DNA of 64,000 nt from an uncultured Lachnospiraceae bacterium (GTDB taxonomy: Bacteria > Bacillota > Clostridia > Lachnospirales > Lachnospiraceae), in contig CAJTVL010000015.1 of NCBI GenBank assembly GCA_910579425.1, positions 1 through 64,000 on the forward strand, written 5' to 3'. The notes under the pieces are model-generated. The model was not told where the DNA came from. It worked only from the letters and a program-made list of their open reading frames with translations, and did no database searches. This document shows, one piece after another, positions 46,766-55,549 of the stretch (position 1 is the stretch's first letter; the number at the start of each line of letters is the position of its first letter). A program made the translations under genes and the position numbers.

Positions 46766-48772
46766 TTATATCATCCCGGCCAGCTCTTTTAAGCTGTCAT
46801 TTTTGAGAAATACCGGGATCACATCCAGGGGAGCCTTTACCCTGATGGTCTGCCCGCCCTCATATACGGTTTTGTCGTGGGCATCCGTCCACTTTGCCCC
46901 TTTCGGAAGATAAACCTCCCTCTCATAGCTGTCCTGGTACAAAACAGGGGCAACCAAGATCTCGCTGCCGTACATATACTGCTCTTTCATATCCCAGCAG
47001 CAGGACTGCTCAGGGAATTCATAAAACATAGGCCGCATCACAGGACGCCCCAAAGTATGCGCTTCCTCCATAAGTCTTCTGGTGTAGGGACGCATGGCTT
47101 CCCGGAAACGGATATATTTCACCAGTGTGTCCGTATTTTCCTCCCCATAGCTCCATACCTCATTGTCGGCTCCGGTGGGATTCATCACTTCCCCGGCCTT
47201 GTTTATGATGGGGGCAGAGGGCGACCTGTCTCCATGCAGACGCATCACAGGGCAAAAGGCGCCCCACTCAAACCAGCGGATAAAGAGCTGTCGGAAGGCT
47301 TCCTCTTTCGGATTTCCGCCGGTAAAGCCTCCAATATCCGTAGTCCACCAGGGAATCCCTGCAATCCCCATATTCAGCCCCGCACACACCTGCCTGCGCA
47401 GGGTTTCCCAATTGGAATGGATGTCTCCGCTCCAAACAAGGGCCCCATAACGCTGGCTCCCTGCCCAGGCGCACCGGAGCAGGTTTACAATCTTCTCCTG
47501 TCCCTGGGCCTGCATTCCCTCATAAAAGGTACGGGCATAGGCCTGGGGATAAATATTCCCCACCTGGGCCACGGATCCCTGATAATAACGATAGTTATCA
47601 AAATCATACCCTGTGTACTCCGGTTCCGCCTCATCCAGCCAGAAGATTTTGATCCCCTTATCATAATAGTTCTTCTTACATTTTCCCCATACATAAGCTC
47701 TGGAGCGGGGATTAGTGGCGTCATAGAAGGTGCTGTTCCCGTTATAAAGCATGGCAATGTCCACGCCCTTATCCGCTTTGACTAAAAGCCCCTGCTGTTT
47801 CATCTCCTGGTAGTTTTCGCTCCTCACATCCACCTGGGGCCACACCGACACCATCAGCTCGATCCCCATTTCCGTAAGCTCCCGCACCATCGCATCCGGA
47901 TCCGGAAAAAATTCCTCGTCGAAGCGGTAATCCCCCATCCTTGGCCAGTGGAAGAAATCGCAGACGATCACGTCGATGGGAATATTTCTCCTTTTATACT
48001 CCCTTGCCACGGAAAGAAGCTGTTCCTGATTCCAGTAACGCAGCTTGCATTGCCAAAAGCCCATGCCATACTCCGGCATCATGGGGGCTTTTCCGGTTGC
48101 ATCGGCATAGGAACGCTCGATCTCATCCGGCGTATCTCCCGCCGTGATCCAATAATCCATCTGCTTCGTGCTCTCCGCATACCATTCCGTGGTATTGCCC
48201 CCGAAGCTCACCCGCCCTATGGCAGGATTATGCCACAAAAACCCGTATCCCAGACTGGAAATCACAAAGGGTACGCTTGCCTGGGAATTTCTGTGGGCCA
48301 GCTCCAGATTGCAGTTCTTCACATTCAGCAAATCCTGCTGGTACTGCCCCATTCCATAAAGCTTTTCGGAAGGGTCGGAGGCAAAGGTTACCGTCAGCCT
48401 GAAATCCCCGCCGATGATGGGTTTAAAAAAGCGGTTCTTTTTGTTCAGCGCACCGCCGCTCCCTGCTTCTTTCAGCAACAGCTCTCCCTTCTGGTTGTAA
48501 AAGGCAATATCGCACTCATGATTCCATGGATTCACCGTAAAAACCGCCGTAATCTTGCCATTTTCGATCCTTGCAGAATATTCCTCTACACTGATCTTTA
48601 CTTCCTTCTGCGTTGTCCCATCCAGAGGAAGCAGCGCAAAGTCCGTATCCTCCACCTCGCCCAAAACAACGGCGCGCACCCGCAGGCTGTTCTCTCCCCA
48701 GGGCTCAATGCGAAGCGCCTCTGCGTCCCATCGATATACAAGGGCGTTTCCCTCTTGTTTCATTGTGTTCAT
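46766..48772 (-). CDS. GH31 alpha-glycosidase (second of tandem pair)
   Basis: A 668-residue family 31 glycosidase, paralogous to the adjacent one. Landmarks are GFWQCKLRYWNQEQL, IDVIVCDFFHWPRMGDYRF, IFWLDEAEPEYTGYDFDNYRY (nucleophile region), CAWAGSQRYGALVWSGDI, GIPWWTTDIGGF and RLHGDRSPS (acid/base). It has no signal peptide, so it acts on imported oligosaccharides. The start at 48772 has GGAGG at 5 bases. It is divergent from an AraC regulator, which is the likely controller of both glycosidases. Substrate is not predictable from sequence; alpha-xylosidase or alpha-glucosidase are the main options. Confidence 0.92.
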   Translation of the reverse strand: MNTMKQEGNALVYRWDAEALRIEPWGENSLRVRAVVLGEVEDTDFALLPLDGTTQKEVKISVEEYSARIENGKITAVFTVNPWNHECDIAFYNQKGELLLKEAGSGGALNKKNRFFKPIIGGDFRLTVTFASDPSEKLYGMGQYQQDLLNVKNCNLELAHRNSQASVPFVISSLGYGFLWHNPAIGRVSFGGNTTEWYAESTKQMDYWITAGDTPDEIERSYADATGKAPMMPEYGMGFWQCKLRYWNQEQLLSVAREYKRRNIPIDVIVCDFFHWPRMGDYRFDEEFFPDPDAMVRELTEMGIELMVSVWPQVDVRSENYQEMKQQGLLVKADKGVDIAMLYNGNSTFYDATNPRSRAYVWGKCKKNYYDKGIKIFWLDEAEPEYTGYDFDNYRYYQGSVAQVGNIYPQAYARTFYEGMQAQGQEKIVNLLRCAWAGSQRYGALVWSGDIHSNWETLRRQVCAGLNMGIAGIPWWTTDIGGFTGGNPKEEAFRQLFIRWFEWGAFCPVMRLHGDRSPSAPIINKAGEVMNPTGADNEVWSYGEENTDTLVKYIRFREAMRPYTRRLMEEAHTLGRPVMRPMFYEFPEQSCCWDMKEQYMYGSEILVAPVLYQDSYEREVYLPKGAKWTDAHDKTVYEGGQTIRVKAPLDVIPVFLKNDSLKELAGMI

Positions 48773-48787
48773 TCCTGCCTCCGTTCC

Positions 48788-48811
48788 GCCGCCTGCCGGC
48801 GGCTTTTTTTA
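48788..48811 (+). other. GC-rich hairpin with T run in the GH31 leader
   Basis: GCCGCC, loop TGCC, GGCGGC followed by TTTTTTT on the plus strand. There is no plus-strand gene before it. On the minus strand it lies 15 bases ahead of the GH31 start codon, partly before the ribosome site, and may limit translation or block antisense transcription. Confidence 0.5.
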
Positions 48812-48834
48812 CAAAATGTTTTTCAAATTTGTGG

Positions 48835-48862
48835 TTGTATCGAATCTTCGGTTTGCTATAAT
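48835..48862 (+). promoter_or_regulatory. Candidate promoter of the AraC regulator gene
   Basis: TTGTAT, a 16-base spacer and TATAAT. A second TATAAT-like box (TATAAT at 48869-48874) follows. The predicted leader is about 90 bases. Confidence 0.5.
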
Positions 48863-48957
48863 AAAAATATAATGACTGAAAAAGGGATTTTCTTTAACTG
48901 AATTGATAATTATTAACACGATTTTGATGTTATTGGCTGAGAACGCCGGGAGGAACT

Positions 48958-49875
48958 ATGGCAGACAAATTTCTGCAAAATTATGACCTTTTGAAAGAGC
49001 TGATGCCCCACGGAAATATGATGTTTCCCCTTACCGTCCATGAGGTAGAAACGGATGTTCGTTCTGCGGAACGGGTAGGCTGCCACTGGCACGACGAATT
49101 TGAAATTCTGGCGGTAACCTCCGGCACGGCGCAGATCCGTGTAGGTGAAAAAAGCTATGATGCGGAAAAAGGCGATATTGCCTTTGTTCCCGCTGACCAC
49201 CTCCATATGGTGATCGCCCGGGAAGGCTCGCCCTTTTCCTTTCTCGCGGTGGTTTTTCATCCCTCCTTTTTAAGCAGCTATTCCAACGATACCATCCAGC
49301 AGCAATACTTGGACGGCGTATGGACCGGCAAAACCCTGTTTCCGGAGCTCCTTTCCTCAAAATCCTCCGCTTCCCGGCAGGTATTTGGGCTTCTTGAGGA
49401 AATCAGCCGGACTTTTTCCCATAAGGAGCCCGGTTTTGAACTGCTGATCAAAGCCAGGCTTTTTGAAATCTGGTATCTTCTTTTTACCCATGCAGCACAA
49501 AAAGAGGATCGCACGGCCAAAAACGATGACTACCGTACCATCCTCACAAAATCCATCATTGAATATATCAAAGAACACTATGAAACAGGGCTTTGCCTGT
49601 CGGAGCTGTCCCAAAGGTTCAATATCAGTGAAGGACATCTATGCCGATTTTTTAAATCCATGACCAAAATGTCCATCCTGGAGTACACCAATGCCTACCG
49701 CGTAAGCGTAAGCGCCAGCCTGCTTCGGGAAACCTCATTAGGTATCGGAACCGTGGCAGGCATGACCGGCTTTAATAACATTAGCTATTTTAACAAAATA
49801 TTCCGCCGGTTCATGCATATGACGCCCTCCCAGTACAGACATTTATCCCTGCCTGAGGACACGCTTTTACAGTAA
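48958..49875 (+). CDS. AraC-family regulator divergent from the GH31 pair
   Basis: A 305-residue regulator with an N-terminal cupin (CHWHDEFEILAVTSGTAQI, YDAEKGDIAFVPADHLHMV) and C-terminal AraC helix-turn-helix pair (LCLSELSQRFNISEGHLCRFFK and IGTVAGMTGFNNISYFNKIFRRFMHMTPSQYR). The start follows GGGAGGAACT. Its position back-to-back with the tandem GH31 genes suggests it activates them when the substrate or a derived sugar is bound. Confidence 0.92.
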   Translation: MADKFLQNYDLLKELMPHGNMMFPLTVHEVETDVRSAERVGCHWHDEFEILAVTSGTAQIRVGEKSYDAEKGDIAFVPADHLHMVIAREGSPFSFLAVVFHPSFLSSYSNDTIQQQYLDGVWTGKTLFPELLSSKSSASRQVFGLLEEISRTFSHKEPGFELLIKARLFEIWYLLFTHAAQKEDRTAKNDDYRTILTKSIIEYIKEHYETGLCLSELSQRFNISEGHLCRFFKSMTKMSILEYTNAYRVSVSASLLRETSLGIGTVAGMTGFNNISYFNKIFRRFMHMTPSQYRHLSLPEDTLLQ

Positions 49876-49904
49876 GCAAAATCATTTGCAGCAGGCAATG
49901 ACTG

Positions 49905-51281
49905 TCAAACCGCTTTATTTTTCCAGCTTCCTTTTTTGTAAAAGAAGAAAGTAATGACCGCGCCCATGATCCAGGAAACCAGAAGGGAAATGAACACACT
50001 CTCCTGTCTGCCCCCCGGGAACTGTTCTGACCTGGTGAGAAACGCAAGACCATAGGCAACCGGCACACGGATCAGTATGGTGGTTGCAATGGAGATCCAC
50101 ATAGGGGTCACCGTATCTCCCGCGCCGCGCATGACGCCGGAAAGTCCCTGGGTAACTGCCATGGCAATATAGCCCACCGCAAGAATACCCATCATCTCAC
50201 GGCTTAAATCCACCAGTTCCGGTGTCTTTGTAAAGATTCCCATCAGCGCCTTTCCAAAAATCAGAATCAGGGAGGTGAGCACAATGGACACGCCCATGGC
50301 AATGGCGGTACCCTGCCTGGCTCCCTTTTCCACTCTGTCATATCGTTTGGCCCCCACGTTCTGTCCGGCATAGGTGGTAAGAGCCGTACCAAAGGAAAAG
50401 TTGGGCATCATGGCAAAGCCGTCCACACGCATGACAATGACGTTAGCGGCGATAAACATCTCCCCGAAGCTGTTGGTCAGGGACTGTACCACGATCATTG
50501 CCATAGAAAATATGGCCTGGGTAACACCGGAAGGAAGCCCAAGCTGTACAATCTTGGAGGTATGTTTGCGCTTTAATTTCAGATAGCAAAGCTTTAAATC
50601 AAAATGCTCTGTCATGCGCATCAGCCGAAACAGGCACAAAAGGGCGGAAATCGCCTGCGCGATCACGGTAGCCAGGGCAACGCCGTTGACCCCCATTCCC
50701 AGCTTCGCCACAAACAGAAGATCCAGCACAATGTTGACCACGGTTGACACTAAAAGGTACAAAAGGGCGGACATGGAATCTCCCAGCCCCCGCAGAATAC
50801 CGCTTAAAATATTGTAAAACGCAAGCCCTGCAGAGCCCACAAACAAAATAATCAGGTAGGACTGACACCAGTCAATGATAGACTCCGGCGTGTCCAAAAG
50901 CTCCAAAAGCGGCCTTGCCACCAGGGACGCCACCACCATTACAAACAGGGAGGCGATCAGCGTTAAGGTGATACAATTGCCAATGGTAAGGGAAAGCTCC
51001 TCCCTTTCTCTGGCGCCGTAATACTGGGACACCATGATGCCGGCCCCCACACTGATCCCCACAAACAAAACGATCAGCAGGTTTAAGATTGGGCCCGCGC
51101 TTCCTACTGCCGCAAGCGCGTTATCCCCCACATAATTTCCCACTACCACACTATCCACCGTATTATAAAGCTGCTGGGCAATATTTCCTACCAGCATCGG
51201 GAGCGTAAACAATACGATTTTCTTCCACGGGGCACCCTCTGTCATGTCCACCGGCGCAAAAAGTTTCTTCACCAATTCCAT
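49905..51281 (-). CDS. MATE family efflux transporter
   Basis: A 458-residue multidrug and toxin extrusion protein with twelve predicted helices in two MatE repeats (LFTLPMLVGNIAQQLYNTVDSVVVGNYVG in the first; LGLPSGVTQAIFSMAMIVVQSLTNSFGE in the second). Such proteins export cationic compounds using Na+ or H+ gradients. The ATG at 51281 follows AGGA; an ATG at 51305 has no ribosome site. It has its own promoter downstream of the histidine kinase gene. Confidence 0.9.
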   Translation of the reverse strand: MELVKKLFAPVDMTEGAPWKKIVLFTLPMLVGNIAQQLYNTVDSVVVGNYVGDNALAAVGSAGPILNLLIVLFVGISVGAGIMVSQYYGAREREELSLTIGNCITLTLIASLFVMVVASLVARPLLELLDTPESIIDWCQSYLIILFVGSAGLAFYNILSGILRGLGDSMSALLYLLVSTVVNIVLDLLFVAKLGMGVNGVALATVIAQAISALLCLFRLMRMTEHFDLKLCYLKLKRKHTSKIVQLGLPSGVTQAIFSMAMIVVQSLTNSFGEMFIAANVIVMRVDGFAMMPNFSFGTALTTYAGQNVGAKRYDRVEKGARQGTAIAMGVSIVLTSLILIFGKALMGIFTKTPELVDLSREMMGILAVGYIAMAVTQGLSGVMRGAGDTVTPMWISIATTILIRVPVAYGLAFLTRSEQFPGGRQESVFISLLVSWIMGAVITFFFYKKGSWKNKAV

Positions 51282-51323
51282 AGCATCACGTATCCTTTCT
51301 TCCATATGTATCAGAGTTTAAAC

Positions 51324-51350
51324 AGGACAGCGCAAATGACGCGCTGTCCT
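51324..51350. other. 10-bp hairpin in the MATE gene leader
   Basis: AGGACAGCGC and GCGCTGTCCT form a perfect stem with a 7-base loop just behind the predicted start site. A similar GGACAGT...ACTGTCC hairpin occurs at 62960-62984 ahead of another exporter gene. Confidence 0.6.
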
Positions 51351-51360
51351 CACAAATATC

Positions 51361-51389
51361 ATTATACAACAAGTATTTTTGTTTGTCAC
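51361..51389 (-). promoter_or_regulatory. Sigma-A promoter of the MATE gene
   Basis: The minus strand reads GTGACA, a 17-base spacer and TATAAT, about 80 bases before the MATE start codon and immediately downstream of the histidine kinase stop codon. Confidence 0.72.
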
Positions 51390-51392
51390 CCC

Positions 51393-52304
51393 TCATTTCT
51401 CCGGAAACCGGATCAAAATGCGCAGCACCGATTCCCTGTACTCGGCCCGGATTTCCCCGCCCATCTGCCCCGTAAGGCTTCTGGCAATGGACAGCCCCAG
51501 GCCGGTGGCATTATGGGCGTTCTCAACAGTATAAAACCTGTTAAAAAGCCGGGCAGTCTGCACCTCGTCCAGACAAGCGGCATGATTCTCAAACGTGATC
51601 TCTCCGTCTTCCCTTAAGGTCACCCTGAAATCTCCGTCGCTGTATTTCAGGGCATTACTCAGTATATTTTCAAAAATCCGCGACAGGGCCTTGGGGTCAA
51701 GACAACGCACGATCCTTTGATCCGGCATAAAGATGCAGGGCTCGATGCGATGTTCCTTAAACAATCCGTAGCAGGCCGAAATACTCTCCTCCAGCACACG
51801 GTTTATGGAAACTTCCTCAGGCTCCAGAATCTGGGGCTTACTGGCGGCAATGGTATATTTGAAAAGCTCCTCGGTCAGCTCCTTCAGCCTTACCGTGCGC
51901 TCGTCAATGATTGCCAGATAGCGGCTCACCGCCTCGCTCTGCACATCCGGGCATTGTTCTTCCTCCCTCAGCAGTTCCAGATAACCGCGGATGGCGGTCA
52001 GAGGCGTGCGCAGATCATGGGAAATATTTGTGATGGCCTCCTTCATCTCCAAATCCCCCTGCCTGAACCGATGCCTTTCCCTGCGCAGGAGCCTGAGCTC
52101 TTCATTGAGCCTTTCGGCCAGCCTGCGCATGGATTTATCCCGGCCGGAAATGGCGATCAGATTGTTGGTCTCATGGGAAAGGCTGTAGGCAAGCTCCTCA
52201 CCGATCTCCCCGGCCGCCTTTTGAAGCAGCCGGATTTTGATCAGCAGCATGAAAATGATGAGTATCAAAATAATACAGACAAGCCAAAGTTTCGGCATAG
52301 TCAT
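51393..52304 (-). CDS. Sensor histidine kinase
   Basis: A 303-residue kinase with one short N-terminal membrane helix (about 7-24) and almost no extracellular part, so it probably senses through the ABC transporter or within the membrane. It has a HAMP-like/coiled linker, the H box NISHDLRTPLTAIRGYLE, N box IFENILSNALKYSDG, G2 box ATGLGLSIARSLTGQMGG. It is the last gene of the operon with the response regulator (54185) and the ABC ATPase and permease, a standard peptide-antibiotic sensing and detoxification layout. Confidence 0.92.
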   Translation of the reverse strand: MTMPKLWLVCIILILIIFMLLIKIRLLQKAAGEIGEELAYSLSHETNNLIAISGRDKSMRRLAERLNEELRLLRRERHRFRQGDLEMKEAITNISHDLRTPLTAIRGYLELLREEEQCPDVQSEAVSRYLAIIDERTVRLKELTEELFKYTIAASKPQILEPEEVSINRVLEESISACYGLFKEHRIEPCIFMPDQRIVRCLDPKALSRIFENILSNALKYSDGDFRVTLREDGEITFENHAACLDEVQTARLFNRFYTVENAHNATGLGLSIARSLTGQMGGEIRAEYRESVLRILIRFPEK

Positions 52305-52335
52305 CCTGCCTCCCGCTTTTATTTATTATCCTTAC

Positions 52336-53181
52336 TTATTTAATATCCTTACGTCCGAACAAATACAATCCACCCCCTGTGACGACGACCACAATCATGG
52401 CCGAGTAAAGCGGTATCTGCCATAAATCCTTTGGATGCTCCTCAAACATATTGGAAATCTGCATAGCCTGGCCGAATGGGTTCAGGTCATAAAAAATTTC
52501 ATAGAGTCGCCGTTTCTGCCCTTTCAAATAGGAAGGATTAGGGATCCGCTCTCTCTTCACAGGAATTTCCCCTGCATCCTGTGTGTAAAAACCTTCGGTG
52601 GTAAGAACCAGGTATTCACTCTCTTTCAAACGCGATTCCGTATTAAGCGCCGCATAAAACAGAAAGAAAGTCAGCAGAATACAGCTCACGGCCATCACCG
52701 CCTTGTTCTGAATCAGGTGCCCCGCCAAAGTAAAGATAGCAGAAAAAGCCCCCAGAGTCAAAATGCTCTCCAACAGCAGAATCAAAGTGATCTGCCAGTC
52801 TGATTTCAGCCCCCCAAACATAGGGATTCCTACCCCACAGGCCACCGCCATAAAAGCCAGGCTCAGAATTAATGCGGTCATAAAGATCGTAACCAGATTC
52901 GCCAGATACACCGCGCGCCTGGTATGTCCCACGATCAGCTTATTGCGCAGAGTCCCCTCCGCGTATTCCGTTCCCAGATACAGACCGCTTACCACTGGCA
53001 GCAAAACTCCCACCAGCATCGGGTATCCAAAAAAGAAACCGTCCAGGATGGTTTTGCGGCCGATCAGAAAATAGTGGTCGATGCAGACCAGGAGCACCAG
53101 ACCTGCCATGACCGCGTTTGCCAGCCAGAATACCCGGCTCTTTTTCATCCGTTCCAGATTTGCCGACAACAGTTTTCTCAT
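52336..53181 (-). CDS. ABC-2 type transporter permease
   Basis: A 281-residue membrane subunit with six predicted helices ([106 protein letters not shown]) and a larger loop between helices 5 and 6. It overlaps the ATPase gene by four bases. Together they form an exporter of the type used for lantibiotic immunity or similar efflux. Confidence 0.88.
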   Translation of the reverse strand: MRKLLSANLERMKKSRVFWLANAVMAGLVLLVCIDHYFLIGRKTILDGFFFGYPMLVGVLLPVVSGLYLGTEYAEGTLRNKLIVGHTRRAVYLANLVTIFMTALILSLAFMAVACGVGIPMFGGLKSDWQITLILLLESILTLGAFSAIFTLAGHLIQNKAVMAVSCILLTFFLFYAALNTESRLKESEYLVLTTEGFYTQDAGEIPVKRERIPNPSYLKGQKRRLYEIFYDLNPFGQAMQISNMFEEHPKDLWQIPLYSAMIVVVVTGGGLYLFGRKDIK

Positions 53182-54101
53182 GTGCGCTCCTCTCCTTTCC
53201 CGTTTCCCACCAGATTCACATAGTAACTTTCCAGGCTTTCCTCCCTCTCATTTGCGGAAAGCACTTCGCAGCCCTTTTCATGCAGGGACAGGACTGCCGG
53301 AGAGAGTGCAAATTTTCCGAATACGTCTGCCTGGGTATCGGAAAGAATCTTATATTCCATTCCCATCCCATCCAGCACCCGGGCCAGAATTTTGGTATTG
53401 GTCACCTCTATGCGGACGCATTTCCTGCAGGTTTTTTCCAGCTCGTCAGCGCTGATCTCTCTTATGATACGTCCGCTCTCAATAAATCCGTAATCCGTTG
53501 CCATTTTAGACAGTTCATCCAAAATATGGCTTGAAATCAGAAAGGTAATCTGATATTCCCGGTTGAGCTTTAAGACCAGCTCCCGTATCTCAATAATGCC
53601 CTGGGGGTCAAGGCCGTTGATGGGTTCGTCCAGAATCATAAAATCCGGATCCCCCACCAGAGAAACCCCGATCCCCAGCCTCTGCCTCATCCCTAATGAA
53701 AAATCCCCGGCTTTCTTTTTTCCTGTCTCCTCAAGGCCCACCAGCTTTAGGATTTCCCGGCATCCGCTCTCGGAGGGAAGTCCCAGGATACGGTATTGCT
53801 GCCTTAAATTCTCCTCTGCGGTCAAATCGGAATAAATGGAGGGAGTCTCCACGATTGCCCCCATCCTTCTGCGGACTCTTGCAAGCCCCTGATCCGTGCT
53901 TTTTACCCCATACAGGGTGTAATCGCCGGATGTGGGATGCTGCAGGCCGCAGATCAGACGAATCAGGGTGGTTTTCCCGGCTCCGTTTTTCCCAACAAAG
54001 CCGTAAATTCCCCCTTTGGGTACATGCATGGAAACTCCGTTTAAGGCCTTAAAATTTTTATAATGCTTACAAAGAGCATTGGTTGTCAGTGCATATTCCA
54101 T
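53178..54101 (-). CDS. ABC transporter ATP-binding protein
   Basis: A 307-residue ATPase: Walker [10 protein letters not shown] (about 38-46), Q loop near [14 protein letters not shown], signature [11 protein letters not shown], Walker [14 protein letters not shown] and the switch His in ISSHIL. A C-terminal extension of about 90 residues ([18 protein letters not shown] and on) is typical of the BcrA/drug-resistance group. The start follows GAGGAGGCAGAGAG. A promoter with three repeated boxes lies directly upstream. Confidence 0.93.
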   Translation of the reverse strand: MEYALTTNALCKHYKNFKALNGVSMHVPKGGIYGFVGKNGAGKTTLIRLICGLQHPTSGDYTLYGVKSTDQGLARVRRRMGAIVETPSIYSDLTAEENLRQQYRILGLPSESGCREILKLVGLEETGKKKAGDFSLGMRQRLGIGVSLVGDPDFMILDEPINGLDPQGIIEIRELVLKLNREYQITFLISSHILDELSKMATDYGFIESGRIIREISADELEKTCRKCVRIEVTNTKILARVLDGMGMEYKILSDTQADVFGKFALSPAVLSLHEKGCEVLSANEREESLESYYVNLVGNGKGEERT

Positions 54102-54124
54102 CTCTCTGCCTCCTCTCAGTTCCC

Positions 54125-54170
54125 ATTATAAAAAAATAAGGTTAAGAAAACGGTTAAGGAAATCATTAAG
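54125..54170 (-). promoter_or_regulatory. Response-regulator-type promoter of the ABC-kinase operon
   Basis: TTAAG occurs three times on the plus strand at 54142-54146, 54154-54158 and 54166-54170, exactly 12 bases apart (CTTAA on the minus strand), followed 11 bases later by a perfect TATAAT (54125-54130). No -35 consensus is present. This is the usual look of a direct-repeat site for an OmpR-type regulator, probably the one encoded just upstream. Confidence 0.6.
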
Positions 54171-54184
54171 AAAGGGTAAAGATT

Positions 54185-54853
54185 TTATTCCTTCATTTTG
54201 AAGCCAATGCCCCATACGGCTTCGATATAATCCCTGCCGGACTTCTCCCGGAGCTTTCTTCTCAGATTGCTGATGTGAACCTTCAGGGAGCTTTCCATAC
54301 AGTCCGGCGTGTCCTCACCGATTCTTTCAAGCAGTGCAGACTTGGTGATGACCTGGGCGGGATTTCCCATCAGAAGCTTTAGAATCGCATATTCCGTCCT
54401 GGTAAGCCGAACCGCCTGCCCCGCTGCCGTCACCTCATGAGACGCCGTTTCCATGACAATATCCTGAAAAGTAAGCCTCTCCCCCTCCCGGCAGGCCAAA
54501 AGCTCCTTTTCCCGCAGCCGCACCGCAATCCTCGCCGTCAGCTCCCGTATCTCAAAGGGCTTGGTCAAATAGTCGGAGGCTCCCCCAAGCAGCATTTCCA
54601 CCTTATCATCCATTGAAGCCTTTGCGCTGACCACGATCACCGGAATACCCTCTAAGCAGGGTAAAACCTCTTCCCCCCTGAGCCCCGGCAGCATCAGATC
54701 CAATAAGACCAGATCCGGCTTTCCTTTGGAGAGCACCAGCAGCGCCTCCGTTCCCGAATAAGCCCTGCGGGTCAGATAGCCTTCCTTTTGCAGCGCTTCT
54801 TCGAGCATATTCCCAATGGTGACATCGTCGTCTATGATCAAGATTGTTTTCAT
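54185..54853 (-). CDS. OmpR/PhoB-type response regulator
   Basis: A 222-residue two-component regulator. Receiver domain: ILIIDDDVTIGNML (acidic pocket), LVLLDLMLPGL (phospho-accepting Asp near residue 51), VVSAKASMDDK (Thr/Ser position) and LTKPFEIRELTAR (Lys). A winged-helix output domain follows (AVRLTRTEYAILKLLMGN, SLKVHISNLRRKLREKSG, IEAVWGIGFKM). The start overlaps the stop of the HipA-like ORF (ATGA). Its partner kinase is at the other end of the operon and the likely target promoter is the repeat-bearing one at 54125-54170. Confidence 0.94.
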   Translation of the reverse strand: MKTILIIDDDVTIGNMLEEALQKEGYLTRRAYSGTEALLVLSKGKPDLVLLDLMLPGLRGEEVLPCLEGIPVIVVSAKASMDDKVEMLLGGASDYLTKPFEIRELTARIAVRLREKELLACREGERLTFQDIVMETASHEVTAAGQAVRLTRTEYAILKLLMGNPAQVITKSALLERIGEDTPDCMESSLKVHISNLRRKLREKSGRDYIEAVWGIGFKMKE

Positions 54854-55095
54854 AATTTCAGCATCTCCCGGACACAATCACGTGTTTGCAAGGCGATTTT
54901 CCTGGCTTTTGCCCTGTTAAGCCCAATATGGTCAGCTACCGCAATAAGCTCTTCCAGGTTCAGATTCTGAGGCATTGTCTGAAAGGATATATCCGGCTCG
55001 TAGGTAAGGGCCCCCATTCCTGAACTTCCCACGATCGCCAGTCTGCCAACCTTCCTGCCATGACAGTATACGTTTAACTGTTCAATCCTGTCCAT
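54850..55095 (-). CDS. HipA-like protein with internal deletion (81 aa)
   Basis: The first about 35 residues (LNVYCHGRKVGRLAIVGSSG, ALTYEPD) match the N-terminal subdomain of HipA kinases, and the last about 40 (LNLEELIAVADHIGLNRAKAR, KIALQTRDCVREML) match the extreme C-terminus of HipA. The roughly 300-residue kinase core between them is missing, yet the frame is intact. It overlaps the upstream XRE gene by 14 bases and the downstream response regulator by 4. It cannot be a kinase; it may be a relic or a small co-regulator of the XRE protein. Family match is by eye. Confidence 0.6.
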   Translation of the reverse strand: MDRIEQLNVYCHGRKVGRLAIVGSSGMGALTYEPDISFQTMPQNLNLEELIAVADHIGLNRAKARKIALQTRDCVREMLKL

Positions 55096-55366
55096 TCACA
55101 ATCTCCTCAATCGACAAGGGCGGCACATCCTCAAACAGACGTTCCAGTTCATCCCCCAGCTCCAGAGCTATGGCAATCTTAATCAGGGAAAGAAAGGCGA
55201 TCTCTCCGCACTGCTCAAAGCGCTTCAGGGAGCCAAGACTTACCCCTGAAATTTCGCTCAGCTTTTTCTGCGATATTTTCCGTCTCTTTCTGATGTCACG
55301 AATCCGCTTTGCGATCTGCTTTTCTATTTCCTTTGGTGTCTTCTGCAAAAAATCAAATGTATTCAT
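55082..55366 (-). CDS. XRE-family helix-turn-helix regulator (HipB-like)
   Basis: A 94-residue protein with a helix-turn-helix (AKRIRDIRKRRKISQKKLSE, ISGVSLGSLKRFEQCGEIAF) and a C-terminal segment (LELGDELERLFEDVPPLSIEE) typical of HipB-like antitoxins. The ATG at 55366 is the likely start though the ribosome site is weak. It is followed by the truncated HipA-like ORF and then by the two-component/ABC genes, so it may now regulate that operon. Confidence 0.8.
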   Translation of the reverse strand: MNTFDFLQKTPKEIEKQIAKRIRDIRKRRKISQKKLSEISGVSLGSLKRFEQCGEIAFLSLIKIAIALELGDELERLFEDVPPLSIEEIVNGQD

Positions 55367-55439
55367 GGCTAATATTTTAACCCGAATCAAGAAAAATAAC
55401 AAGTTTTAGATCATATTTTGTCCCAATTGAACAGAGGCG

Positions 55440-55505
55440 TTTCCCTGCTCGCCGCGCAGAGCGTACGCTGTGTCAGCAGCAATTTCATCTGTGTACCCCT
55501 GCGCA
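55440..55505 (-). repeat. Interspersed repeat, copy A (behind gpmI terminator)
   Basis: Read on the minus strand it begins TGCGCAGG directly after the gpmI terminator T run and contains GAAATTGCTGCTGACACAGC and GCGCGGCGAGCAGGGA. It matches copy B at 41133 over most of its length and copy C at 62991 at both ends. Confidence 0.65.
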
Positions 55506-55506
55506 T

Positions 55507-55537
55507 AAAAAAGCCGTCACACCAAAAGCATGACGGC
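55507..55537 (-). terminator. Intrinsic terminator after gpmI
   Basis: The minus strand has GCCGTCA, an 11-base loop, TGACGGC and TTTTTT, 13 bases downstream of the gpmI stop codon. Confidence 0.88.
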
Positions 55538-55549
55538 CCTCAATCCTTT

